NCBI RefSeq assembly: GCF_001548035.1
Contig: NZ_AP014723.1
Coordinates: forward strand, 1,054,001-1,118,000
Direction: 5' to 3'
DNA length: 64,000 bases
From: Sulfurospirillum sp. UCH001
GTDB lineage: Bacteria; Campylobacterota; Campylobacteria; Campylobacterales; Sulfurospirillaceae
The position numbers were made by a program, and so were the translations under genes. Below, piece after piece: positions 42,412 to 51,958 of the stretch (position 1 is its first letter; every line of letters begins with the position of its first letter). The notes beneath the pieces are model-generated. The model searched no databases and was not told the DNA's origin. It saw only the letters and a list, made by a program, of their open reading frames with translations.

Positions 42412-43524
42412 TTATCCTGCTTTGGAAGCAATATAGAGGGCTTCTAGCTCCTTTTTATTGAGCACTTTTTTACGTTTTGTGACCATCTCACGCACATGAG
42501 GAAGCATTTTGTTGATGACCTCATTTTCAGGCTCATACCCCATAGCACGAAGATGAAATAAAAGAGTGGAACTGCCTGAATGTTTGCCGATAGGGTAACT
42601 TCGCTTCATTCCTACACTGTGAGGGGGAAACGCTTCATAGGCTTTTTCATGCTTGATCATGCCATTAACATGAATACCTGATTCGTGAGAGAAGATGTGT
42701 TTTCCAATAATCGGCATCGTGGCAGAAATGCTCTGTTTTGAGGCTTTTTCCACCAGCGAAACTACATGTTTAAGGGCATCTGCATGAATGAGGCGTTCTT
42801 CACCAAAGAGATGTACAAGGCTCATTAAGACCTGTTCAAAACTTGCATTTCCAGCACGTTCTCCAAGACCGATAACCGTAGTATTGACACTGATTGCTCC
42901 CGCTTCTAGACCACTAATGGCATTTGCGGTTGCCATTCCAAAGTCATTGTGAGTATGCATTTCGATCTCTAAGAGTTTGAGGTTTGAAAGATACGCTATA
43001 TGCTCATAAATCTGATGTGGTCGCATAATGCCTACGGTATCGCAATAACGAAAACGATGTGCTCCTACACTTTTTCCTAACTCCATCACCTCTTTTAAAA
43101 ATCCTAGATTCGAACGAGAACTATCTTCTCCTCCAATGCATATAAAAAGTCCTTCATGATAGGCTGTGCATAAAACTTCTTCAAGGTTTTTTAACAGATG
43201 TGTTTTATTGCCTTTAAATTTCGCTTCGATGAGAATATCCGATACAGGGATGGAAAGATCAACCGCTTTTAATCCACATTTCAAAGAAGCTTCAAGGTCA
43301 CTCACGGTGGCACGATTCCAGCTCATAATGCGAAGAGGCAGATCAAGGGCTAATATCTCTTTGATGTCAGCTTGTTCTCTCTCTCCCATTGCGGGTATTC
43401 CCACTTCTAGCTCATCTGCTCCTGCTAAGTAGAGTGCAGAGGCAATGGCAAGCTTTTCTTGCGTGTTAAACGCAACATACGGTGCTTGTTCGCCATCTCT
43501 AAGCGTTGTATCGTTGATAATCAT
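42412..43524 (-). CDS. nifV: Homocitrate synthase NifV
   Basis: A 370-residue protein of the HMGL-like family. NDTTLRDGEQAP at residues 4-15 carries the metal-binding Asp and Arg, and HTHNDFGMA near 188-196 supplies the His pair. It condenses acetyl-CoA with 2-oxoglutarate to homocitrate, the organic ligand of FeMo-co. The family also includes isopropylmalate synthase, but the length and the position 10 nt behind nifB support NifV. Confidence 0.92.
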   Translation of the reverse strand: MIINDTTLRDGEQAPYVAFNTQEKLAIASALYLAGADELEVGIPAMGEREQADIKEILALDLPLRIMSWNRATVSDLEASLKCGLKAVDLSIPVSDILIEAKFKGNKTHLLKNLEEVLCTAYHEGLFICIGGEDSSRSNLGFLKEVMELGKSVGAHRFRYCDTVGIMRPHQIYEHIAYLSNLKLLEIEMHTHNDFGMATANAISGLEAGAISVNTTVIGLGERAGNASFEQVLMSLVHLFGEERLIHADALKHVVSLVEKASKQSISATMPIIGKHIFSHESGIHVNGMIKHEKAYEAFPPHSVGMKRSYPIGKHSGSSTLLFHLRAMGYEPENEVINKMLPHVREMVTKRKKVLNKKELEALYIASKAG

Positions 43525-43534
43525 TTTATGCTCC

Positions 43535-44965
43535 TTATGAAGCGGATGGAAAAAAGTGCTTTCGCACGCCTTTTAGGACAGATATCTCAATCGGCTCATC
43601 CGCAAAACTCTCATCACAGGTTAAATGAATGCTCTCTAACTCTTTTTGCGGGCATTCGCCGATTTTTTGAGTCAGTAAAAGGTTGCAATCAGAGAGAGCA
43701 TTTTTGATCTCATCGATAGGGTAAGAGCCATCGCATCCCTCTTTACCCATGCAGTACGATTTTTCGACTTTTCGGTGCATGATAAATTTGATCGCTTTAT
43801 CGCCCGCTTCGTAGATGAGAAACTCTTTGGCGCTTCCGAAATGGTCGTTAATGAGTCCATTGCCACGCGTTGTAACAGCCACTAGCATGGTATTGCCATT
43901 GGAGCTTAGTTCTTCTTTGTTGGCGGCTTCTTGGCTGATTTTACCATTTGCCGCTCTAAGAGCTCTTCTCCATGTTTCAATGCTCTCATGCGTTTTCATA
44001 CGTTGGTTAAGGTTGTAATGATGAGAGAGTTCTTCAAAACTTTTTTCAGCAAAGCTTTCTTTGAAAAACTCATCGCTCCTGTCTTCACCCAACAGTCCTA
44101 CGGCATCAGCACGACATTGACGGCAGTGTCGCATCATCTTCACGTTGACATCACACGCTTCTTGCGCCTTCATAAGTTGTTTATGGCTGGCACTTGGCAC
44201 ACCATCAAGTCCAAATTTGGTTCCAAATTCGGGCTTTGACATCAGTGGCATTACGTTGAAGATAAAAACACCTAACTCTTTGACTTTGCGCGCAACAAAC
44301 GGTAGATGTTCTTCATTGACTCCTGGAATAAGGACAGAGTTGACTTTGACCAAAATGCCTCGCTCAACGAGCATCTTAATGCCTAAAAGCTGTTTTTCAA
44401 GCAGAAGTTTTGCCCCTTCAACGCCACGATGTTTTTTGTGTTCGTAAAAGACCCATGGGTAGATTTTAGAGCCGATTTCACCACTTTCATCAACGCTGTT
44501 AAGCGTTACCGTGACGTGTTCGATGTTGTATTTTGCGATCTCATCAATGTGCTTGTGAATCATCAAACCATTGGTGGAGAGGCAGAGTTTAATATCAGGG
44601 GCATATTTTTTAAGAAGAGCAAACGTTTTAAAGGTTTGCTTAGGGTTGGCTAGTCCATCGCCCGGTCCTGCGATGCCCACAACACTAAGTTGCTGTATGA
44701 GTCCCCCGACGTGTAAAACCTTCTTTACGGCTTCTTCTGGGCTTAGTTTATAGCTCGTAACCCCTGGACGGCTCTCATTTGAGCAGTCGTATTTTCGGTT
44801 ACAGTAGTTGCATTGGATGTTACATGCTGGAGCAACCGCTACATGGATACGCGCATAATGTTGATGAGCATCTTGGCTATAACAAGGGTGGTTGTTAATC
44901 TTTTGCAAGATGCTGGCATGAAGTTCATTTTGGGTGTTAGTGGATGATGTACAAGAACAACTCAT
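43535..44965 (-). CDS. nifB: Nitrogenase cofactor biosynthesis protein NifB
   Basis: A 476-residue radical SAM protein. Cysteines C48-x3-C52-x2-C55 (ACNIQCNYCNRKYDC) bind the SAM cluster. Other conserved cysteines lie in HCRQCRADAVG near residue 280. A NifX-like domain follows from about residue 355 (TRGNGLINDHFGSAKEF). It makes NifB-co, the Fe-S-C core of FeMo-co. It is the first gene of a leftward operon (nifB, nifV, Bfd-like, LRR) behind a well-matched sigma-54 site. AAAGGA precedes the ATG. Confidence 0.95.
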   Translation of the reverse strand: MSCSCTSSTNTQNELHASILQKINNHPCYSQDAHQHYARIHVAVAPACNIQCNYCNRKYDCSNESRPGVTSYKLSPEEAVKKVLHVGGLIQQLSVVGIAGPGDGLANPKQTFKTFALLKKYAPDIKLCLSTNGLMIHKHIDEIAKYNIEHVTVTLNSVDESGEIGSKIYPWVFYEHKKHRGVEGAKLLLEKQLLGIKMLVERGILVKVNSVLIPGVNEEHLPFVARKVKELGVFIFNVMPLMSKPEFGTKFGLDGVPSASHKQLMKAQEACDVNVKMMRHCRQCRADAVGLLGEDRSDEFFKESFAEKSFEELSHHYNLNQRMKTHESIETWRRALRAANGKISQEAANKEELSSNGNTMLVAVTTRGNGLINDHFGSAKEFLIYEAGDKAIKFIMHRKVEKSYCMGKEGCDGSYPIDEIKNALSDCNLLLTQKIGECPQKELESIHLTCDESFADEPIEISVLKGVRKHFFPSAS

Positions 44966-44998
44966 GTGCGATCCTTTAGAATTTCGTTATCCTAAAGT

Positions 44999-45016
44999 TT
45001 GCACAAAGTGTTCCCC
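44999..45016 (-). promoter_or_regulatory. Sigma-54 promoter of nifB
   Basis: On the minus strand GGGGAACACTTTGTGCAAAC has GG and GC separated by 10 nt. The GGAAC form of the -24 element is the one usual in Campylobacterota. It sits about 35 nt before the nifB ATG. Confidence 0.75.
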
Positions 45017-45025
45017 TGAAAAGGG

Positions 45026-46117
45026 TTAGTCTTTTAGCTCCTGATAAATGGTACGAATTTTTTCAATGTTTTCATTAAAAAGGGCAATGAGTGCAGGGTC
45101 AAAATGGGTACCACTATTTTCATTGAGAAGGGTATGCGCTTTTTCAAAACTCCACGGTTCTTTGTACGGGCGCACTGAGATAAGCGCATCAAAGACATCG
45201 GCGATAGCAACAATACGACCAAAAATCGAGATTTCTTCTCCTTTTTTACCGTGTGGGTAACCTGTTCCATCCCATTTTTCATGGTGTTCAAGTGCAATCA
45301 GTGCTGCTGCTTTGAGGTATTCGTTTTCTTCGTCAAAGAGAAGATCGTGTCCTAACTGAGTGTGTGTTTTCATCATCTCAAACTCATTTTTACTCAGTTT
45401 GTCGGGTTTGAGTAAGATTTTATCGGCAATACCAATTTTCCCAGCATCATGCATCGGAGCTGCCAACTCTATTTTGGCGATATCTTCTTGACTAAGCCCG
45501 TATTTTTCTGCCAAAAGTGCACTATAAAGTCCAACACGTTTGGTGTGTTTTGATGTTTCTTGGTCTTTAAATTCTGCAGCGGAGGCAAGTTTGTTAATGA
45601 TTTTGGTTTGAGTGTCACGCAATTTGTCGTACAAAATAGCATTTTCTATAGCAGAAGCAGCATAATTGGAAATTAACAGTAAAAGTTCGGCATCGACGTT
45701 GGTAAAAATGCCTTGCTTTTTATTGAGTGCTTGAAACACACCAATCGTATTTTCTTGGTTATCTAAAAGTGGTACAGAGAGAATCGTGTGAGTGAGATAC
45801 CCCGTAGCTTTATCAACTTCACGATTAAAGCGATAGTCATTGTATGCATCCACAACGATTTGAGTCTCTTTAGAAAGTGCCGCATAGCCTGCGAGACCTC
45901 TTTTGGCAGTAATACGGATAGGATGAACTTCATGAGCGACTTTTGACCACAGTTCATCTTTGTTTTTATCGTAAATAAAAATAGAACAGCGATCCGCTTG
46001 TAAAATGTCTCGTGCAAAATTTGCCATAGACTCTAAAACATCATCCAAGCTTTTGGTTTTGTTGATAACTTTACCAAATTCCAATAAAATAGCAAGCTGT
46101 TTTTCTGCTGAGTTCAT
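45026..46117 (-). CDS. GAF and HD-GYP domain protein
   Basis: A 363-residue protein. An N-terminal GAF sensor domain lies at about residues 20-165 (DRCSIFIYDK, GLAGYAALS, SVPLLD). A C-terminal HD-GYP follows, with HTKRVG near 190, MHDAGKIG near 215 and HHEKWDGTGYP near 275. HD-GYP proteins hydrolyse cyclic di-GMP to lower its level. No membrane segment is seen, so it senses a cytoplasmic ligand or redox signal. It ends close to the nifB promoter. The target process is unknown. Confidence 0.9.
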   Translation of the reverse strand: MNSAEKQLAILLEFGKVINKTKSLDDVLESMANFARDILQADRCSIFIYDKNKDELWSKVAHEVHPIRITAKRGLAGYAALSKETQIVVDAYNDYRFNREVDKATGYLTHTILSVPLLDNQENTIGVFQALNKKQGIFTNVDAELLLLISNYAASAIENAILYDKLRDTQTKIINKLASAAEFKDQETSKHTKRVGLYSALLAEKYGLSQEDIAKIELAAPMHDAGKIGIADKILLKPDKLSKNEFEMMKTHTQLGHDLLFDEENEYLKAAALIALEHHEKWDGTGYPHGKKGEEISIFGRIVAIADVFDALISVRPYKEPWSFEKAHTLLNENSGTHFDPALIALFNENIEKIRTIYQELKD

Positions 46118-46234
46118 GGTCGTCTCTTAAATGGAAGATGTATGTGTATTATAACAAAGTTTTAAATTCTTATATGCAAAACTATCTCCTTTATGTATAA
46201 TACAAAATAATAAATTTTTGGAGTGGTTATCAAA

Positions 46235-46903
46235 ATGCAAAAGAAAATTAAAGTCCTCTTAATAGAAGATGACTACACTGCTGCAAGTCAAGTTGCACAA
46301 TACCTCGAGAGCGTAGGGTTTGAACTTGATATTTCAGAAACAGCAGTCGATGGTCTTTTAAAACTTTCAGCACAACATTATGATATTTTATTGCTCGACC
46401 TTAGTCTTCCTGATTTTAGTGGTTTTGAAGTCATTAAACAGATTAACAACCAAAGTAACATTCCAATTATCGTTTTAAGCTGCCATTCTAATCTTGAAGC
46501 CAAAGTGCAAGCATTTCGCTTTGGTGTGGATGATTATTTGTGCAAACCGTTTATGCTTGAAGAGCTTGAAGTGCGTATTTGGGCAATTTTAAAACGTTGC
46601 TCAATGATTAAAATGGAATTTAATAAAAACAATCTTGTCATTGATTATAACAATCAAACGATTTTGCTTAACCAAAAACCACTTTCTCTAACAGCAATTG
46701 AACATAAAATCCTTTCTTTCCTCATAGAAAACAAAAATAGGGTTGTTTATCGTAATGTTTTAGCCATTCATCTCTCATCTTTAAGCTCGCCACAGTCTTT
46801 GAATTATCATATTCAAAATATTCGTAAAAAGCTTGGCGATGACCCAAAAAAGCCACGATACATCGTAACAGAGTATGGAACAGGATACCGTTTAGTGTTA
46901 TAA
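46235..46903 (+). CDS. OmpR-family response regulator
   Basis: About 222 residues. The receiver has the acidic pair EDD near residue 11, the phospho-acceptor Asp in LLLDLSLPDFSG near 54 and Lys in CKPF near 104. A C-terminal winged helix (LTAIEHKILSFLIENKNRVVYR, YGTGYRLVL) follows. It is a DNA-binding transcription regulator. No cognate kinase lies next to it in an operon. ATG 46235 is preferred over GTG 46223, which overlaps the ribosome site. Confidence 0.9.
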   Translation: MQKKIKVLLIEDDYTAASQVAQYLESVGFELDISETAVDGLLKLSAQHYDILLLDLSLPDFSGFEVIKQINNQSNIPIIVLSCHSNLEAKVQAFRFGVDDYLCKPFMLEELEVRIWAILKRCSMIKMEFNKNNLVIDYNNQTILLNQKPLSLTAIEHKILSFLIENKNRVVYRNVLAIHLSSLSSPQSLNYHIQNIRKKLGDDPKKPRYIVTEYGTGYRLVL

Positions 46904-46999
46904 AAGCGTTACATTTCTTATAATCCTCATAAAAAACTGATAATGAGCCATATTTTTGGAGTATAATGAAAATATTGATCCAAGAATATGAGGAAAATG

Positions 47000-48781
47000 A
47001 TGGACACATCAGCGATGGAGCGTCTGAAATCTCGTTGTAAAAATATACGCATTTTATACATTGAAGATGATGAAGTTACGAGGAAATATACGCATTCGAT
47101 TTTAAGTGAATTTTTTGATACTGTTGATGTTGCCAGTGATGGGCAAAGTGGTTATGATATGTTTGTTGATGCAGAGATTGCCATTCCTCATTTAGGACTT
47201 TCACCCGTACTCAATATCCAAAAATACAATCTTATTATTACCGATATTAAGATGCCCAAGATGGATGGCATCTCTCTTATCTCTAAAATCCGTAAAATCT
47301 GCAAAGAAACAGCGATTATTGTGACGTCAGCACATAATGATATTGAATATTTGATCGAGACGATTCGTTTAGGTGTTGATAGTTACATATTAAAGCCAAT
47401 CGAGCTTGACCAGCTTTTGGATTCGCTTTCATCAACGATTGAAACAATTTTGTTAAAAGAAGAGAGTCACGCTTATACCAATTCTTTAAAACAAACGATT
47501 GAATTGCAACAATCTGCCCTAGATGAACAGCTCCATACCGATGCACTTACAAAACTTCCTAATAAAAATACACTCGATAATATCTTATCGCAAATTCAAC
47601 CCGTAGAAGTTCCCTCACTTTTCCTCATAAACATTGATAATTTCAAAAATTACAATAAGCTTTATGGTCTTGATGCTGGCAATCAGATCTTGCAAGAGTT
47701 CGCACACCACTTAAAAGCGATTGCAAGCTCGTTGTGTTACGATGTTTTTCGCATCTCATCGAACGAATTTGTCATGCTTCGCCTTGATACGCACCTTGAC
47801 CCTGATAAGATTTATGATGACATTACCAAAACACTTGAAGTGCTTAATGGTATTGAAATTAAAATCAAAGGACTGAATGAAAAAATCTTAGTCAACATCT
47901 CCATGGGTGTGACGTTTGATCAAGAAAATCTTTTCAATAAAGCCTTTACAGCGCTCGATTTTGCCAAACAAACAGGTAAAACATTTGTCGTGTATACAAG
48001 CAACCTCGATGAAACAGAGTCCCTTGCCAATGATTTTTATTGGCAAGATGTCATTGCTGATACACTTGATAAAGACAATGTTGTACCTTTCTTCCAACCG
48101 ATTTGTGACAAAAGTGGTCAGATCATTAAATATGAAGCGCTTATTCGTATTAAGACAAAAGATAAGCAAGAACAAGAACAATACGTTTCTCCATATTACT
48201 TCTTAGATATCGCACGACGTACCAGACAGTACGATAGCCTCAGTCATAGAATGATAGAAAAAGTGCTAGAAATGATGACATTATACCCAACGGTAACATT
48301 TTCAATCAATTTTAGTTTTAGAGATATGCTCAATAAAGAGATCAGAGATATGGTTCGCTCTAAAATTGTTGAAATGCGTGAAGAAAATAAGGCAATCAAC
48401 CTTATTTTTGAAGTGGTTGAGAGCGAAAAGATGACTGATATCAATGCCATTAAAAACTTTTTAAAATACATCAAATACGATGATGCGCCTATTGCTATTG
48501 ATGACTTTGGAACAGGGTATTCTAACTTTTCTCATTTGATGCAGATGGAGCCTTCTTATCTGAAAATTGATGGTAGCCTCATTAATGAAATTGATACCAA
48601 CAAAAAGACACTTTTGCTCGTCAAAGGTATTGTCTCATTTGCTAAAGCGTTACAGATCAAAACGATTGCAGAATATGTACATAACAAAGCGATTTTTGAC
48701 CTACTGGTTGAAATAGGTGTGGATGAATTTCAGGGTTACTACATAGGTGAACCATGTTTGGAGCTACAATGTCAACTATAA
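47000..48781 (+). CDS. Receiver - degenerate GGDEF - EAL protein
   Basis: About 593 residues. A receiver lies at 10-140 (Asp in LIITDIKMPKMDG). A GGDEF-like domain around 180-330 has SSNEF in place of GGDEF, so it cannot make c-di-GMP. An EAL domain spans 350-590 with YEALIRI, FEVVESEK and IDDFGTGYSNF, which retain the metal-binding acids. It is probably a phosphorylation-controlled c-di-GMP phosphodiesterase. It overlaps the next histidine kinase gene, so the kinase, this protein and the following receiver may be one system. The start is ATG 46997 or 47000. Confidence 0.88.
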   Translation: MDTSAMERLKSRCKNIRILYIEDDEVTRKYTHSILSEFFDTVDVASDGQSGYDMFVDAEIAIPHLGLSPVLNIQKYNLIITDIKMPKMDGISLISKIRKICKETAIIVTSAHNDIEYLIETIRLGVDSYILKPIELDQLLDSLSSTIETILLKEESHAYTNSLKQTIELQQSALDEQLHTDALTKLPNKNTLDNILSQIQPVEVPSLFLINIDNFKNYNKLYGLDAGNQILQEFAHHLKAIASSLCYDVFRISSNEFVMLRLDTHLDPDKIYDDITKTLEVLNGIEIKIKGLNEKILVNISMGVTFDQENLFNKAFTALDFAKQTGKTFVVYTSNLDETESLANDFYWQDVIADTLDKDNVVPFFQPICDKSGQIIKYEALIRIKTKDKQEQEQYVSPYYFLDIARRTRQYDSLSHRMIEKVLEMMTLYPTVTFSINFSFRDMLNKEIRDMVRSKIVEMREENKAINLIFEVVESEKMTDINAIKNFLKYIKYDDAPIAIDDFGTGYSNFSHLMQMEPSYLKIDGSLINEIDTNKKTLLLVKGIVSFAKALQIKTIAEYVHNKAIFDLLVEIGVDEFQGYYIGEPCLELQCQL

Positions 48782-49983
48782 CCTTCGATACAATGCTTAT
48801 TATTTTAGGTGGTGTTCTACTCTTAGGCATATTGTGGATTTATCTGCTGACCAAACAACGTCAGAAATTCAAACAGTTGATTGATTTTGCGATTGAAGGC
48901 TTGATTATTTCTCATAAAGGGTGTGTCGTTGAAATTAATGCACAAGCCTTAAAACTTTTTGGTGGGACGGATAAAGAAGAGATTTTGGGTAAGTCTATGT
49001 TTAAGTTTATTGCTCCAGAGTCTAAAGAGCTTGTGCAACAGCAGTCTGAGAAGAGTCATACCGAAATGTATGAGTGTATGCTTTTACGCAAAAATGGAAC
49101 TAGTTTCCCAGCATTGGTACGTGGCTCTGATATGATAAGTTTTGGCAAGAAAATGCGTGTTTCAGCTGTTATCGATTTGAGTGAACTCAAAGAAGCTCAA
49201 TACGCATTGCAAGCACTAAATGACAATTTAGAGATGCAGGTACAAACGCAAATTGAAAAAAATCGTCAACAAGAAATGATGCTCTTCCAACAATCACGTC
49301 ACGCTCAAATGGGCGAAATGATCAGTATGATTGCGCATCAATGGCGTCAACCGCTAAATGTCCTTTCACTTCTAGCGCAAAATATTGTTTTCAAATACAA
49401 ACTTCATAAATTGGATGATACCGTTCTTGATGAATTCAAAGAGGACTCTATGCGCCAGATTTTACAGATGTCTAAAACGATTGATGATTTTAGAGACTTT
49501 TTTAAACCCGATAAAGCTATAAAAATTTTCGATGTCAAACAGCAACTTTTTCATGCGGTTGAGATGGTAAAGCCTATTGTAGCAAGTCATGGAATTGAAC
49601 TCACTTTTAATGCAGAAGATAATTTAAAAATAGAGAGTTTCCCTAACGAGTTTGGTCAATCCATCATCAACATCTTGAATAATGCGAAAGATGTGCTTTT
49701 AGAGAGTTGTGGCGATCATACAAAGCAAATTATCGTTGAGGCGAAACGTGGAGAAAATTTGGATATTGTTGTAAGTATTGAAGATAATGGTGGTGGCATT
49801 GATGAGATTGTTATGCCTTATATTTTTGAGCCGTATTTTTCTACAAAAGGTGCACAACATGGCACAGGATTGGGGCTTTATATGACGAAGATTATTGTTG
49901 AAGAGCATATGCATGGGCGTATTAGTGTAGAAAATACGCCTGAGGGTGCGAGATTTCAAATTGTTTTGCGAGGGTTGGAGTAA
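48769..49983 (+). CDS. PAS-domain sensor histidine kinase
   Basis: About 404 residues. One N-terminal membrane segment (MLIILGGVLLLGILWIYLL), then a PAS domain (about 45-145), a coiled coil, HisKA with the phospho-acceptor His in IAHQWRQPLNVLS near 190, and HATPase_c with NILNNAKD, DNGGGI and GTGLGLYMTKIIVEEH. ATG 48769 has GGAG upstream. It abuts the receiver gene at 49983 with a one-base overlap, its likely partner. Confidence 0.9.
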   Translation: MSTITFDTMLIILGGVLLLGILWIYLLTKQRQKFKQLIDFAIEGLIISHKGCVVEINAQALKLFGGTDKEEILGKSMFKFIAPESKELVQQQSEKSHTEMYECMLLRKNGTSFPALVRGSDMISFGKKMRVSAVIDLSELKEAQYALQALNDNLEMQVQTQIEKNRQQEMMLFQQSRHAQMGEMISMIAHQWRQPLNVLSLLAQNIVFKYKLHKLDDTVLDEFKEDSMRQILQMSKTIDDFRDFFKPDKAIKIFDVKQQLFHAVEMVKPIVASHGIELTFNAEDNLKIESFPNEFGQSIINILNNAKDVLLESCGDHTKQIIVEAKRGENLDIVVSIEDNGGGIDEIVMPYIFEPYFSTKGAQHGTGLGLYMTKIIVEEHMHGRISVENTPEGARFQIVLRGLE

Positions 49984-50402
49984 TGGATTTAAGTTTACTA
50001 AGGGACATCCGTCCTTTGATTATCGAAGATGAATCTGATGCAATGAATTCAATGTTTTCCATTTTTGATACCGTTTTTGATATTTTTTATACGGCGCGCA
50101 ATGGTGAAGAAGGGTTATACCGTTTTTACAAAGACACTCCCGATGTTATCATCACCGATTTGCAAATGCCTTTTATGAGTGGCTTTCGTATGTTAGACCG
50201 TATTCGCATGGAAAATAAAAATATCCCTATCATTGTAACATCCGCTCATGGGCATAAAGAGCACGTTGAAAAAGCAGATGATCTAAATGTCAATGCATAT
50301 CTGATAAAGCCTTATGATATGAACATATTGTTTGAAAAAATTTATGAGTGTTGTTATATTAATACTCTAAGCAAGATCGATCTCGACCAATTTACCGTTT
50401 AA
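49983..50402 (+). CDS. Single-domain response regulator
   Basis: A 139-residue stand-alone receiver: ED pair near residue 15, phospho-acceptor Asp in VIITDLQMPFMSG near 58, Thr in IVTSAHG near 84 and Lys in LIKPYD near 108. It has no output domain. It is coupled to the upstream kinase gene. Its 3' end overlaps the convergent flavodiiron gene by 36 bp. Confidence 0.88.
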   Translation: MDLSLLRDIRPLIIEDESDAMNSMFSIFDTVFDIFYTARNGEEGLYRFYKDTPDVIITDLQMPFMSGFRMLDRIRMENKNIPIIVTSAHGHKEHVEKADDLNVNAYLIKPYDMNILFEKIYECCYINTLSKIDLDQFTV

Positions 50403-51599
50403 AATTTCTGCAAACTCAACCCCATAGCTATAACAGCTTTTTAGTTCCTGCTCACTAGGGATCAGTTTGATCTTTAGTGGTGTCAGTGGTGGTACGCGAA
50501 GCTTCAGTGATTTGAGTCGCGCTAATATATGATCCACCGCTTCGCCACTCCAACCGTATGAGCCAAAAGCACCAGCACACTTTCCCTGCTTGTCTAAAAA
50601 CATGAGACATGAAAGCAAGTCCCAGACTGGTTTTGGTGCATCGGCATTGATGGTTGGTGTGCCAATTAAGAAGCCATCGCTCTCCTCAAGAATAGCTATC
50701 ATGTTTTGTGCTTCGATGGAAGCTAAGTCATACATGTTGGCAACGACACCCTCCACACTTTCGCATCCTTCAAAAATGGCTTGTGCCATCTCTTGTGTGT
50801 TTTTATAACTGGTAAGATAAAAGATGGAGAGAATCTTTTTCCCCGCTTTATGCTGTTCTATCTTGTGACTCCATTGGCGGTACAACTCAATGTACTGCTC
50901 TGGTTTTTCACGCAAAATAGGTCCATGCAGAGGTGCAATGAGTTCAATCTCAAAGCGTTCGTAGAGCTTTAATGCACTTTTAACATAGCTTTGAAAGGGG
51001 CGCATGATGTGGTCGTAGTAGTAAGCAAAGGCATAGGAAAAATCGCCCACTTTATCGTTGAAAAGGCGTTTGTCATAGTAGTGTGAGCCAAAGACATCAC
51101 CACTAAAAAGGAGTCTGTCTTCATGTACATAGCTGCTCATCGTCTCAGGCCAGTGCAGGTAGGGAGTCGTCAAGAAAGTGATGGTTTTACCACCTAGCGT
51201 TAATTGTTTGTTCGTCCAAATGGCCTCAAAGTTGATCTCTTCGCAGTTTGTGAGTGCTTTGAGCATCATGGTCGCTTGTGGCGAGATAAGCACTTTAGCG
51301 TGTGGTGCTCTTTGAATCAGCTCTGGCAAAGCTCCCGAATGGTCAGGCTCGATGTGATGGATGATGACGTAACGTATCTCATCGTAAGAACAGAGCGTTT
51401 CAATAGACTTGAAAAAGCTTTCTTGAAACTCTTTTTTGACCGTATCAACGATGATGACACCATCGTCTGTTTTGATAAGATAAGCATTGTAGCTTGAGCC
51501 ATTGGCAGTTCGCATCACGATGTCAAAGGTACGAATATCTGGGTCAAAAACGCCTATATAGTATATGTCACCAGCGATTTTAGGAGGTAGTTGGCGCAT
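50367..51599 (-). CDS. Flavodiiron protein (FprA family)
   Basis: A 410-residue protein. A metallo-beta-lactamase-like domain carries HHIEPDHSG near residue 80, the H-x-E-x-D-H diiron ligand set, followed by LHWPETM and SGDVFGSH. A C-terminal flavodoxin domain starts near residue 260 (ILSIFYLTSYKNTQEMAQAI). It reduces O2 to water, or NO to N2O, in the cytoplasm. It lies in an operon with a ferredoxin and a NifX-like gene behind a sigma-54 promoter, which suggests oxygen protection of nitrogenase. Confidence 0.92.
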   Translation of the reverse strand: MRQLPPKIAGDIYYIGVFDPDIRTFDIVMRTANGSSYNAYLIKTDDGVIIVDTVKKEFQESFFKSIETLCSYDEIRYVIIHHIEPDHSGALPELIQRAPHAKVLISPQATMMLKALTNCEEINFEAIWTNKQLTLGGKTITFLTTPYLHWPETMSSYVHEDRLLFSGDVFGSHYYDKRLFNDKVGDFSYAFAYYYDHIMRPFQSYVKSALKLYERFEIELIAPLHGPILREKPEQYIELYRQWSHKIEQHKAGKKILSIFYLTSYKNTQEMAQAIFEGCESVEGVVANMYDLASIEAQNMIAILEESDGFLIGTPTINADAPKPVWDLLSCLMFLDKQGKCAGAFGSYGWSGEAVDHILARLKSLKLRVPPLTPLKIKLIPSEQELKSCYSYGVEFAEILNGKLVEIDLA

Positions 51600-51954
51600 G
51601 GAGAAACCTTTGCATCCACAAAGGTGGATTGCTGTTTTTTAAGGCTATCAGCGTGTTTAAAAGCGTCTCTATAGGCTCATCTTCTTTCTCTGTTTTGAGC
51701 ACAAAGATGCCTGAGCTCTTCACCATCAAAGAAGCCCTCGGTCCAATGTGTGAGGCACACACGATGTTCGCATCTTCTAAGCATTGGATTTTATAAGAGA
51801 GTTTATCGCCTTCTTCTACTATCTCATTGGGTGAGAAAAGGGCTTTTAAAAACGTAAAGGTATCGTCTTTTATTTCATAGAGATAAAAGCATTTGCACCA
51901 GCCAAAATGGTCGTTCACATGAATGTTATCAGTGGATGCAAATGCTATTTTCAT
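51580..51954 (-). CDS. NifX/NafY-like cofactor-binding protein
   Basis: A 124-residue protein of the dinitrogenase iron-molybdenum cofactor family. It begins MKIAFASTDNIHVNDHFGWCKCFYLYE, with the typical H-F-G motif near residue 17. It could carry NifB-co or FeMo-co intermediates. It overlaps the flavodiiron gene by 20 nt and follows the ferredoxin gene by 4 nt. Other NifX-like domains lie in NifB and at 62200. Confidence 0.85.
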   Translation of the reverse strand: MKIAFASTDNIHVNDHFGWCKCFYLYEIKDDTFTFLKALFSPNEIVEEGDKLSYKIQCLEDANIVCASHIGPRASLMVKSSGIFVLKTEKEDEPIETLLNTLIALKNSNPPLWMQRFLHAPTTS

Positions 51955-51958
51955 CTTC

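Noticed and set aside
43815-44753. Plus-strand frames opposite nifB
   Set aside because: They overlap the fully supported nifB gene on the other strand and have no start signals or recognisable domains.
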